A DNA stretch of 64,000 bases from Cytophagaceae bacterium. GTDB taxonomy: Bacteria > Bacteroidota > Bacteroidia > Cytophagales > Spirosomataceae. The stretch lies in assembly GCA_017984215.1 (NCBI GenBank), contig JAGOAA010000004.1, forward strand, positions 62,001 to 126,000. Reading direction: 5' to 3'. Below the pieces are notes generated by a model. The model searched no databases. It was not told the DNA's origin and saw only the letters and a list, made by a program, of their open reading frames with translations. Numbering within the stretch: the stretch's first letter is position 1; the number at the start of each line of letters is the position of its first letter. Positions 44,996 to 52,795 of this stretch are shown here, in pieces. The translations under genes and the position numbers were made by a program.

Positions 44996-45496
44996 TTATT
45001 TGGTTGCTTTTTTAGCTGCGGGTTTTTTTGCTGCCTTAGGTTCCTTTTCTGCTGTTTCTACTTTCTCAGCTTTCGGTGCTTTTGCTGCTTTTGCAGGGAA
45101 AAGTTCAGGAACATGTGTGAAAAGAATCAGGTACCAGCTTAAGATCTTCTTGATATCCGAAGCGAAAACGCGGTCAGAATCATAGTTGGGAACTACATCC
45201 GCAATGATGGCAAATAATTCTGCATCAGCTGCTTTTTTAGGCTCTAATGGCAATATACCATTGAATTTTGCATGGATTTGTAAAAACAAATCAGCTAAAG
45301 GTAGGGTGCTGTCTTGGTGATCAGCTAGGTAAAGCGAAATGTCTTTCAAGACAGAAATTCTTGTTTGGCCGCCTACGACTGATTTTTGTTTGGCTGCGTC
45401 GAGTGTTTCAACGATTACACCTGTACGGGTAGGTTTTAACACTTTAAACAATCCGGGTTTACCAGAAATGTGCGCAACTTCGTTTAATAATTCCAT
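44996..45496 (-). CDS. DUF5606 protein with Lys/Ala-rich histone-like tail
   Basis: The 166-residue protein has an N-terminal DUF5606-type domain (about residues 1-125): LNEVAHISGKPGLFKVLKPTRTGVIVETLD. The C-terminal 30 residues are repeats of Lys, Ala and Pro (KAAKAPKAEK, AAKKPAAKKATK) resembling histone H1 tails and other bacterial nucleic-acid-binding tails. DUF5606 is Bacteroidota-specific and has no assigned function. A DNA- or RNA-binding role is inferred only from the tail. Confidence 0.78.
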   Translation of the reverse strand: MELLNEVAHISGKPGLFKVLKPTRTGVIVETLDAAKQKSVVGGQTRISVLKDISLYLADHQDSTLPLADLFLQIHAKFNGILPLEPKKAADAELFAIIADVVPNYDSDRVFASDIKKILSWYLILFTHVPELFPAKAAKAPKAEKVETAEKEPKAAKKPAAKKATK

Positions 45497-45527
45497 GTGT
45501 TTATAGCTAATGATGGCTGCAAAAGTA

Positions 45528-46145
45528 TTAAGATTTCCCTATTTTATAAGGAGATGTTTGAATTAATTCAGCGATGTTCGCTAAAATTTCTTCCCTCCCA
45601 ACGTGTTTTTCGGCCGATGTAATGAATATTTCGGGTAATTCATCCCACATGTCAAGTAGGAAATTTTTATAGATATCGACGCTTTCGTTGACCTGTTTTT
45701 GAGAAAGTTTATCTGCTTTCGTAAATACGATATGAAAGGGGATTTCATGTTCAACCATGCGACTCATGAATTCGATATCGACCGCTTGTGGTTTCAAGCG
45801 GATGTCGATGAGCACAAATAAACAGGTTAGGTTTTCGCGATGAATTAAATAATCAAAGATCATTTTTTCGAATTCACGTCGCTTTTCCTTACTCACTTTG
45901 GCGAATCCATATCCAGGCAAATCGACTAAATACCATTTTTCATCAATCATGAAGTGATTAATGAGTTGGGTTTTACCAGGTGTTTGTGAGGTTTTGGCAA
46001 GTCCTTTATGGAATGTCAACGAATTAATTAGCGATGACTTACCTACGTTGGAGCGGCCAATAAATGCAAATTCTGGAAAACGCGCTGGTGGGCAAGTTTT
46101 GAAGTCGGTGTTGCTGGTAATGAAGCGGGCGATGAGTTGTGACAT
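45528..46145 (-). CDS. engB: Ribosome biogenesis GTPase EngB/YsxC
   Basis: The 205-residue GTPase has G1 GRSNVGKSSLINSL, G2 threonines in KTSQTPGKTQLINHF, G3 DLPGYGFAKVSKEKR and G4 TKADKLSQ. It acts in assembly of the 50S subunit. The -7 element of its promoter lies 18 bp upstream of the start, and the (TAGTCGC)13 repeat tract begins 8 bp further upstream, where the -33 element should be. Confidence 0.95.
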   Translation of the reverse strand: MSQLIARFITSNTDFKTCPPARFPEFAFIGRSNVGKSSLINSLTFHKGLAKTSQTPGKTQLINHFMIDEKWYLVDLPGYGFAKVSKEKRREFEKMIFDYLIHRENLTCLFVLIDIRLKPQAVDIEFMSRMVEHEIPFHIVFTKADKLSQKQVNESVDIYKNFLLDMWDELPEIFITSAEKHVGREEILANIAELIQTSPYKIGKS

Positions 46146-46162
46146 AGGTGTGAATTGAAATA

Positions 46163-46170
46163 CAAAGGTA
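46163..46170 (-). promoter_or_regulatory. -7 promoter element of engB
   Basis: On the minus strand this reads TACCTTTG, a full TAnnTTTG match. The expected -33 position (around 46190) falls inside the heptad tract and reads TAGC rather than TTTG. Confidence 0.6.
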
Positions 46171-46177
46171 GGGAAAA

Positions 46178-46271
46178 TAGTCGCTAGTCGCTAGTCGCTA
46201 GTCGCTAGTCGCTAGTCGCTAGTCGCTAGTCGCTAGTCGCTAGTCGCTAGTCGCTAGTCGCTAGTCGCTAG
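46178..46271. repeat. Perfect heptad microsatellite, (TAGTCGC)13 plus TAG
   Basis: I count 13 identical 7-bp copies from 46178 to 46268 followed by TAG, with no substitution. On the minus strand the unit reads GACTAGC in rotation, which is the main unit of the downstream tract at 46740-46802. It therefore forms the left arm of an inverted repeat around the four-helix-bundle gene. Such a uniform tract is prone to slippage, so copy number may vary between strains or in assembly. Confidence 0.92.
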
Positions 46272-46355
46272 TGTAAAATAGATTATAAGTTACACAATAG
46301 GTTTCGTTATAATAAATTTGAAATTTCGTCAACGAACATTTTAATGTTAACCACT

Positions 46356-46736
46356 ATGAAAATTAAAAAATTTGATGATTTAATGGTTTGGCAAAAATCG
46401 GTTGAACTTACGATTAGTATATATGCAAGTTTGGAATTGATTAATGACTTTGGGTTAAAGAATCAGATTCAGCGGGCATCTTTGTCAATTTCGAATAATA
46501 TAGCTGAAGGTTTTGAGCGTGGAAGTGATCGTGATTTTAAACGTTTTTTATACATCGCTCAGGGCTCATGTAGCGAAGTTAAGTCCATGCTTTATGTGGC
46601 TACTCGCCTAAATTATTTAAAAAATGAATCGTACATCACCTTGAATCATCAAGTGACCGAAATCGGTAAAATGCTTTTTGGGTTATCTAATTCTTTGTCA
46701 GATGGTTCTACTCGGAATTTTCGAAATCCTAAATAG
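46356..46736 (+). CDS. Four-helix-bundle protein (23S rRNA intervening-sequence-protein family)
   Basis: The protein has 126 residues from ATG 46356; an ATG 12 bp earlier (46344) is possible. Family signature: MKIKKFDDLMVWQKSVELTI, LKNQIQRASLSISNNIAEGFERGSDRDFKRFLYIAQGSCSEVKSML, and a final helix with LNHQVTEIGKMLFGLS. Members (TIGR02436 type) form pentameric basic bundles, are encoded in intervening sequences of bacterial 23S rRNA and are related to the Avd protein of diversity-generating retroelements. Here the gene is stand-alone between engB and hemE, not in an rRNA gene, and lies between inverted heptad tracts. No reverse transcriptase or transposase is adjacent. Lower GC than its neighbours is apparent. 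Confidence 0.92.
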   Translation: MKIKKFDDLMVWQKSVELTISIYASLELINDFGLKNQIQRASLSISNNIAEGFERGSDRDFKRFLYIAQGSCSEVKSMLYVATRLNYLKNESYITLNHQVTEIGKMLFGLSNSLSDGSTRNFRNPK

Positions 46737-46739
46737 AAC

Positions 46740-46802
46740 GACTAGCGACTTGTGACTAGTGACTGATGACTAGTGACTAGCGACTGATGACTAGTGACTA
46801 GC
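46740..46802. repeat. Degenerate 7-bp heptad tract, right arm
   Basis: Nine units in exact 7-bp phase: GACTAGC, GACTTGT, GACTAGT, GACTGAT, GACTAGT, GACTAGC, GACTGAT, GACTAGT, GACTAGC. GACT is invariant and the last three bases vary. This is the reverse complement of the left tract and begins 3 bp after the four-helix-bundle stop codon. It ends 26 bp before hemE. Confidence 0.92.
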
Positions 46803-46828
46803 GAATTTTTTCTTAACTTTACATCCGT

Positions 46829-47860
46829 ATGGAAAAACTACAAAACGACCTAATCCTTCGTGCTGCGCAAGGCCTTCCTGTAGAACGCGTCCCTGTTTGG
46901 GTGATGCGACAAGCGGGTCGAATTTTACCTGAATACCGTGAAGTTCGTGCGAAAGCCGGATCTTTTATTGGTCTAGCGACTAATCCCGAGATGGCGGCCG
47001 AAGTGACGATCCAACCGGTCGATCGCTTTGGTGTGGATGCAGCGATTATTTTCTCTGATATTTTGGTTGTTCCCGAAGCCATGGGATTACCCTATTTGAT
47101 GGAAGAGCAAAAAGGTCCTGTATTTCCCGATGTCATTCGGTCGAAAGCCGATTTAGCCAAAATCCGCGATGCGAATCCAGAAGAGGATTTGAAATACGTT
47201 TTGGATGCGATTAAAATAGTCAAAAAGGAATTAGCAGGTCGCGTACCCTTAATCGGTTTTGCTGGAGCGCCATTTACCATTTTTTGTTACATGGTGGAAG
47301 GAAAAGGTTCAAAAACCTTCTCCCAAGCCAAAAAAATGCTCTACGCAGAACCCGAATTGGCACATGCTTTGTTGCAGAAAATTACTGATTCAACCATCGC
47401 TTATTTGAAAGCACAGGTTGCAGCGGGTGCGAATTTGTTGCAAATCTTTGATTCATGGGCAGGTATTTTATCGCCCGTTCAATACAGTGCATTTTCAACA
47501 CCCTATCTAAAACAGATTTGTGATGCCATTCAAGATGTTCCTGTTACCCTTTTTGCCAAGGGTGCCTTCTTCGCCCGCGAAGAGATGGCTCAACTGAATT
47601 GTGCGACAATAGGTCTCGATTGGAATATGGACATTGCTGAATCACGTAAATTGGTCGGCCCAAATAAAACCCTTCAAGGAAATCTAGATCCTTGTGCCCT
47701 CTATGGCGATTTCAAAACCGTTGAAGCCGAAACGAAGGCGATGTTGAAGGCTTTTGGTACCCAACGTTACATTGCGAATTTAGGGCATGGTGTTTATCCG
47801 GATATTCACCCAGATAAGGTTCAATGCTTCGTGGATACGATTCAAAATTATCAAGCATAA
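46829..47860 (+). CDS. hemE: Uroporphyrinogen decarboxylase
   Basis: The 343-residue protein has the N-terminal signature [50 protein letters not shown], and IGLDWNMDI near the C-terminus, with NLGHGVYPD. It decarboxylates the four acetate side chains of uroporphyrinogen III in haem synthesis. A -7-like TAACTTTA at 46814-46821 would give a very short leader, with its -33 position inside the right heptad tract. Confidence 0.97.
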   Translation: MEKLQNDLILRAAQGLPVERVPVWVMRQAGRILPEYREVRAKAGSFIGLATNPEMAAEVTIQPVDRFGVDAAIIFSDILVVPEAMGLPYLMEEQKGPVFPDVIRSKADLAKIRDANPEEDLKYVLDAIKIVKKELAGRVPLIGFAGAPFTIFCYMVEGKGSKTFSQAKKMLYAEPELAHALLQKITDSTIAYLKAQVAAGANLLQIFDSWAGILSPVQYSAFSTPYLKQICDAIQDVPVTLFAKGAFFAREEMAQLNCATIGLDWNMDIAESRKLVGPNKTLQGNLDPCALYGDFKTVEAETKAMLKAFGTQRYIANLGHGVYPDIHPDKVQCFVDTIQNYQA

Positions 47861-47892
47861 AAAAAGGCCTCGCGATGAACGAGGCCTTTTTT
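47861..47892. terminator. Bidirectional terminator between hemE and guaB
   Basis: A 12-bp stem (AAAAAGGCCTCG / CGAGGCCTTTTT) has a 7-base loop, an A-run on the left and a T-run on the right, directly after the hemE stop. Confidence 0.87.
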
Positions 47893-47911
47893 TTATGTAT
47901 TAGCTAGAAAC

Positions 47912-49381
47912 TTATTTCGCTGAATAGTTTGGCGCTTCCTTCGAGATGCTCACATCATGTGGGTGACTTTCTTTCACACCTGCTGAAGTGATTTTTACGA
48001 ATTTGGCTTGTTGCATCGCTTCGATGGAAGCGGCACCGCAATAACCCATACCCGCTTTTAATCCGCCAACCATTTGGTAAAGGATTTCTGTCACGGAACC
48101 TTTGAACGGTACCCGACCTACAATGCCTTCTGGAACTAATTTTTTGATATCATCTTCTGCATCTTGGAAATAACGATCTTTCGATCCATCCTCCATGGCC
48201 TCTAATGAACCCATGCCGCGGTATGATTTGAATTTACGTCCTTCCAAAATGATCATCTCACCTGGCGCTTCGTCAGTTCCCGCTAGTAATGATCCCATCA
48301 TGACCGTGCTTGCACCTCCTGCGATGGCTTTCGCCACATCACCTGAATAACGAATACCGCCGTCGGCAATAACAGGTACGTCAAATCCTTGCAAGGCTTT
48401 CGCAGCTTCGTACACGGCGGTTAATTGTGGCATACCCACACCCGCAATGATACGCGTTGTACAAATACTTCCTGGACCAACTCCCACTTTCACGGCATCG
48501 GCTCCGGCTTTCGCCAAGGCAACAGCTGCTTCACCGGTTGCGATGTTTCCCACAATGACGTCAAGCTTAGGGAATGATTTTTTAACTGATTTCAACGCGT
48601 CGATGACGCCTTTGGAATGTCCGTGCGCCGTATCGATGCTGATGACATCTACGCCAACATTCACCAATGCCTGCACGCGATCCAATAAATCAGGTGTAAC
48701 GCCCACCGCAGCGCCTACGCGTAAACGGCCTAGGGGATCTTTCGATGCCAAAGGATGCGACTTGCGTTTTAAAATATCTTTATAGGTAATCAAACCGATC
48801 AATTTGCCATTTTTATCAATGATGGGCAATTTCTCGATTTTGTATTCTTGCAAAATGCTCTCGGCTTCTTCCATGCTAATGCCTTCCTTCGCCGTGATCA
48901 AATTGTCTTTGGTCATGATTTCAGCTACTGGGCGCGCCGTTTGCTTTTGGAAACGCAAATCGCGGTTGGTTAATATCCCCACCAAATGACCTTTATCGTC
49001 AATCACGGGAATACCACCAATTTTGAATTCCTTCATGATGCGCTGTGCATCACCTAAGGTTTGGTTGTCTTTTAAGGTAACGGGATCAATGATCATGCCC
49101 GACTCAGAACGCTTCACCTTACGAACCTGTGCGGCTTGTTGGTCAATCGTCATGTTCTTGTGAATGATTCCAATACCTCCCTCTTGTGCTAAGGCGATAG
49201 CCAAGTCGGCTTCCGTCACGGTATCCATCGCTGCTGAAACGATTGGGATGTTCAATGTGATGTTACGTGTTAAACGGGATTGCGTGCTTACTTCACGAGG
49301 TAACACCTCTGAATAAGCAGGTAATAACAATACGTCATCGTATGTTAGCGCCTCAAAAAGAAATTTGTTGGAATCGAGCAT
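47912..49381 (-). CDS. guaB: Inosine-5'-monophosphate dehydrogenase
   Basis: The 489-residue protein has [17 protein letters not shown] at the start and two CBS domains (about residues 92-205). The catalytic loop [22 protein letters not shown] carries the active Cys, followed by [18 protein letters not shown] and the flap RGMGSLEAM. It oxidises IMP to XMP, the first step to GMP. It is divergent from nuoA. Confidence 0.97.
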   Translation of the reverse strand: MLDSNKFLFEALTYDDVLLLPAYSEVLPREVSTQSRLTRNITLNIPIVSAAMDTVTEADLAIALAQEGGIGIIHKNMTIDQQAAQVRKVKRSESGMIIDPVTLKDNQTLGDAQRIMKEFKIGGIPVIDDKGHLVGILTNRDLRFQKQTARPVAEIMTKDNLITAKEGISMEEAESILQEYKIEKLPIIDKNGKLIGLITYKDILKRKSHPLASKDPLGRLRVGAAVGVTPDLLDRVQALVNVGVDVISIDTAHGHSKGVIDALKSVKKSFPKLDVIVGNIATGEAAVALAKAGADAVKVGVGPGSICTTRIIAGVGMPQLTAVYEAAKALQGFDVPVIADGGIRYSGDVAKAIAGGASTVMMGSLLAGTDEAPGEMIILEGRKFKSYRGMGSLEAMEDGSKDRYFQDAEDDIKKLVPEGIVGRVPFKGSVTEILYQMVGGLKAGMGYCGAASIEAMQQAKFVKITSAGVKESHPHDVSISKEAPNYSAK

Positions 49382-49426
49382 GGCAAATAATTTGATGGAG
49401 TGTAAGAACTACTCTTATTTGCCGGA

Positions 49427-49434
49427 CAAAATTA
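49427..49434 (-). promoter_or_regulatory. -7 promoter element of guaB
   Basis: On the minus strand this reads TAATTTTG, matching TAnnTTTG, 46 bp upstream of the guaB start. No clear -33 is visible; a T-rich stretch occupies that region. Confidence 0.45.
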
Positions 49435-49580
49435 CAGGATTTTTTTGATTTTTTTGTACCTGCTTGAAAAAATACTTGTTTCGTGAAATAGGCGGCTAAA
49501 TGCCTGTGATTTTTTCATTAAAAATCTGAAATTTTAGATTTTATACAGTAAATTGCGGCTTCATTTTTTAAGCCTTTGTA

Positions 49581-49949
49581 ATGAACTATCAACCTCAAGA
49601 TTTTCTGCCGATATTCGTTCAGCTCTTGGCAGCATTAGCCTTTATTTTTGCAACGATGTTTGCGACACACTCCTTGGGTCCTAAGCGGCATTCGGCGAAG
49701 AAGGATGATACCTTCGAATGTGGGATTGAATCCATTGGTGATGCGCGTACGCCTATTTCCGTTAAGTATTTTTTAGTGGCGATTTTGTTCGTGCTATTCG
49801 ATATTGAAATCGTATTTATGTACCCTTGGGCGGTTAATTTCCGCGAATTATCCTGGAATGGCTTTTATGACATGCTCGTATTTATGGGTTTGTTGTTGGC
49901 AGGTTTCGTTTATGTGATCAAAAAAGGAATTTTAAAGTGGGAAAAATAA
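49581..49949 (+). CDS. nuoA: NADH-quinone oxidoreductase subunit A
   Basis: The 122-residue membrane protein has three transmembrane helices and NuoA motifs: LGPKRHSAKKDDTFECGIESIGDARTP-type loop with FECG, then LFVLFDIEIVFMYPWAV. It is part of the membrane arm of complex I near the quinone site. It is the first gene of the operon; the 199-bp gap shared with guaB holds no fully convincing plus-strand promoter. Confidence 0.95.
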   Translation: MNYQPQDFLPIFVQLLAALAFIFATMFATHSLGPKRHSAKKDDTFECGIESIGDARTPISVKYFLVAILFVLFDIEIVFMYPWAVNFRELSWNGFYDMLVFMGLLLAGFVYVIKKGILKWEK

Positions 49950-49996
49950 ACATATTGGCTTAGCCAAAGTTTATGTATTCAACAGACAGATAAGAT

Positions 49997-50545
49997 ATGA
50001 GTAATTCAACGGTTCAAGTTGCAGAAGCGCCTCCAGGAGTGGAAGGAGCTGGTTTTTTCGCAACAAGTTTAGATAGTTTGGTCGGATTAGCGCGTGCTAA
50101 TTCCTTGTGGCCATTGCCTTTCGCGACGTCTTGTTGCGGGATTGAGTTTATGTCCACGATGGCATCCCATTATGATATTGGTCGTTTTGGTGCGGAGCGT
50201 TTAAGCTTTTCAGCACGTCAGGCGGATGTTTTGATGGTGATGGGAACGATCTCCAAGAAAATGGCACCGGTGGTTAAGCAGGTGTATTTGCAGATGGCTG
50301 AGCCTCGTTGGGTGCTTTCGGTAGGAGCTTGCGCTTGTTCAGGAGGTATTTTTGATACCTATTCTGTTTTGCAAGGCATCGACCGTATCATCCCTGTGGA
50401 TGTATATGTGCCGGGTTGCCCACCACGTCCCGAGCAAATTTTGGATGGCTTTATGCAAATCCAAGAATTGGCTAAAAACGAAACGACACGCCGTAGAAAC
50501 GAGCCAGAGTACAAGGCTTTGTTGGCATCTTACGGTATAGAATAA
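49997..50545 (+). CDS. nuoB: NADH-quinone oxidoreductase subunit B
   Basis: The 182-residue protein carries the N2 cluster ligands: the tandem cysteines in [11 protein letters not shown], then GACACSGG and [11 protein letters not shown]2 is the last 4Fe-4S cluster and passes electrons to quinone. It follows nuoA after 47 bp. Confidence 0.97.
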   Translation: MSNSTVQVAEAPPGVEGAGFFATSLDSLVGLARANSLWPLPFATSCCGIEFMSTMASHYDIGRFGAERLSFSARQADVLMVMGTISKKMAPVVKQVYLQMAEPRWVLSVGACACSGGIFDTYSVLQGIDRIIPVDVYVPGCPPRPEQILDGFMQIQELAKNETTRRRNEPEYKALLASYGIE

Positions 50546-50550
50546 CAAGC

Positions 50551-51051
50551 ATGGAGAATCAACAAATAACAGATGCCTTAGTTGCGCAATTTGGTGCGGA
50601 GGCTGTATATGGTGTGACAGAGTCGCATGGTATTCTGCAATACACAACGGGTGTAGAAAACATCGTACCGATGTTACACTTTTTGTATGCGCATCCTGTT
50701 TTTAAATTTCAGTTTTTAACTGATTTGGCAGGTATTCATTTTCCAGATGCCAAAGGGCAAGAATTAGGCGTGATTTATCATGTGCACAGTTTGGAAAACA
50801 ATGTGCGTTTGATGATTAAGGCCTATGCGCCGATTGAAGCCCCTAATTTCCCAACGATCACCGGCTTATTTGCTGCAGCCAATTGGATGGAGCGTGAGGC
50901 ATTTGATTTTTACGGAATCTTGTTTGATGGTCATCCCAACTTGACTCGTATCTTGAATATGGACGAGATGGATTACCATCCGATGCGTAAGGAATATCCC
51001 TTAGAGGATGCGACGCGTCATGATAAAATTGATGAATTATTTGGACGATAA
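50551..51051 (+). CDS. nuoC: NADH-quinone oxidoreductase subunit C
   Basis: The 166-residue protein is the 30-kDa-subunit type, separate from NuoD. Seen: FLTDLAGIHFPDAKGQELGVIYHVHSL, then NWMEREAFDFYGILFDGHPNLTRIL and DYHPMRKEYPLED. It stabilises the quinone-site module. It starts 5 bp after nuoB. Confidence 0.96.
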   Translation: MENQQITDALVAQFGAEAVYGVTESHGILQYTTGVENIVPMLHFLYAHPVFKFQFLTDLAGIHFPDAKGQELGVIYHVHSLENNVRLMIKAYAPIEAPNFPTITGLFAAANWMEREAFDFYGILFDGHPNLTRILNMDEMDYHPMRKEYPLEDATRHDKIDELFGR

Positions 51052-51063
51052 AAGCGACAAAGC

Positions 51064-52299
51064 ATGTCAGAAGTAGCCTTAGTAAATAACCCTAATGTAG
51101 GTTTAGATAAGACGCAAAAGGGCGGGCCTTATGTAAATGAGCTATCAACGCTTAATTTAGGTCCTACACACCCTGCCACACACGGTATTTTCCAAAACAT
51201 CTTAACGATGGATGGCGAGACGATTGTGGATGCCGAGCAAACCGTGGGATATATCCACCGTGCATTTGAGAAAATTGCCGAGCGTCGTCCCTTTTATCAA
51301 ATAACGACCTTAACAGACCGGATGAACTATTGTTCAGCACCTATTAATAACATGGGCTGGCACATGACGGTTGAGAAATTATTAGGCATTGAAGTTCCTA
51401 AGCGTGCGCAATACATGCGTGTGATTATGATGGAGCTAGCTCGATTAACGGATCACATTGTATGTAATTCAATTTTGGCAGTAGATACGGGAGCCTTAAC
51501 CGGTTTCTTGTATGTGTACCAATGGCGCGAGTTTATCTACGAGATTTATGAGGAAATGTGCGGTGCGCGTTTAACAACGAACATGGGACGTTTTGGTGGT
51601 ATGGAGCGTGATTTTACGCCTGTAGCCATCGAGAAAATCAATAAATTATTGAAAGAATTACCTGCAGCATTAAAGGAGTTCGAAGGATTGGTGATGCGTA
51701 ATCGTATTTTCATGGATCGTACACAAAATGTGGGCGGTATTTCTGCGGAACGGGCATTGAATTACGGATTTACAGGTCCGAATTTACGTGCTGCAGGAGT
51801 TGATTACGATGTACGTGCGATGAATCCGTATTCTTCGTATGAAGATTTCGAATTTGATGTGCCGGTAGGAACGAAGGGAGATACCTATGATCGTTTCTTG
51901 GTTCGTGAGGAAGAGATGTGGCAAAGTTTGCGCATCATCCAACAAGCGATGGATAATTTGCCGGAAGGTCCGTATCACGCGGATGCACCTCATTATTATT
52001 TGCCAGACAAACAAGACGTTTACCACAACATGGAGGCATTAATCTATCACTTTAAAATTGTGATGGGTGAAATCGATGCACCCGTAGGTGAAGTTTACCA
52101 TTCGGTTGAGGGTGGAAACGGTGAATTAGGATTCTATTTGGTTTCTGACGGAGGGCGTACGCCATATCGTTTGAAATTCCGCCGACCAGGTTATATATAT
52201 TACCAAGCTTTCCCTGAAATGATTAAGGGAACGACCTTATCAGATGCGATCGTAACGATGTCATCAATGAACGTAATTGCAGGAGAGTTAGATACTTAA
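51064..52299 (+). CDS. nuoD: NADH-quinone oxidoreductase subunit D
   Basis: The 411-residue 49-kDa-type subunit has LNLGPTHPATHGIFQNILTMDGE, GYIHRAFEKIAERR, MGRFGGMERDFTP and VEGGNGELGFYLVSDGG, with the quinone-site tyrosine and histidine in this family. It is the core hydrogenase-like subunit next to cluster N2. Confidence 0.97.
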   Translation: MSEVALVNNPNVGLDKTQKGGPYVNELSTLNLGPTHPATHGIFQNILTMDGETIVDAEQTVGYIHRAFEKIAERRPFYQITTLTDRMNYCSAPINNMGWHMTVEKLLGIEVPKRAQYMRVIMMELARLTDHIVCNSILAVDTGALTGFLYVYQWREFIYEIYEEMCGARLTTNMGRFGGMERDFTPVAIEKINKLLKELPAALKEFEGLVMRNRIFMDRTQNVGGISAERALNYGFTGPNLRAAGVDYDVRAMNPYSSYEDFEFDVPVGTKGDTYDRFLVREEEMWQSLRIIQQAMDNLPEGPYHADAPHYYLPDKQDVYHNMEALIYHFKIVMGEIDAPVGEVYHSVEGGNGELGFYLVSDGGRTPYRLKFRRPGYIYYQAFPEMIKGTTLSDAIVTMSSMNVIAGELDT

Positions 52300-52302
52300 G
52301 AC

Positions 52303-52788
52303 ATGAGCAACATTGTTTTCCCAGCAGAGACGCTGGAATTAGTTAAAAAAATCATTGCCCGTTATCCGGAAGGAAAACAGAAGTCGGCCTTATTGCCTAT
52401 CCTACACTTAGCGCAGGCTGAGTGGAAATGGTGTTCGCCGGAAGTGATGGATTATGTAGCTTCGTTGCTTTCAATCAGCCCGATTGAAGTCTATGAGGTA
52501 GCGTCATTCTACACGATGTTTCACTTGGAGCCTGTGGGCGAACATGTTATTGAGTATTGTCGGACGGGTCCTTGTTGTTTGATGGGTGGCGTGGAAGTAT
52601 ACGATCACTTGAAGAAGCGTTTGGGAATTCAAACGGGAGAGACAACGAAGGATGGTAAGTTTACGATCAAAGAAGTTGAGTGTTTAGCTGCTTGCGGTTG
52701 GGGTCCTGTATTCCAAATTCGTGAGAAGTATTACATGCATTTGACGAATGAGAAAGTAGATCAGATTATTGACGAATTAAGCAAATAA
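52303..52788 (+). CDS. nuoE: NADH-quinone oxidoreductase subunit E
   Basis: The 161-residue thioredoxin-like subunit has the 2Fe-2S (N1a) ligands in YCRTGPCCLMGG and CLAACGWGP, with VYEVASFYTMFHL before them. It is part of the NADH-oxidising module. It starts 3 bp after nuoD and ends 7 bp before nuoF. Confidence 0.96.
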   Translation: MSNIVFPAETLELVKKIIARYPEGKQKSALLPILHLAQAEWKWCSPEVMDYVASLLSISPIEVYEVASFYTMFHLEPVGEHVIEYCRTGPCCLMGGVEVYDHLKKRLGIQTGETTKDGKFTIKEVECLAACGWGPVFQIREKYYMHLTNEKVDQIIDELSK

Positions 52789-52795
52789 GCCGAGG

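Noticed and set aside
46178..46271. CRISPR array
   Set aside because: The repeats are 7 bp long and contiguous, with no spacers and no cas genes in the window.
46344..46802. Diversity-generating retroelement
   Set aside because: The four-helix-bundle protein is related to Avd, but there is no reverse transcriptase, template repeat or variable target gene nearby.
46178..46802. Conventional insertion sequence or MITE
   Set aside because: No transposase is present, no target-site duplication can be seen, and the inverted arms are microsatellite-like and not fixed terminal repeats.
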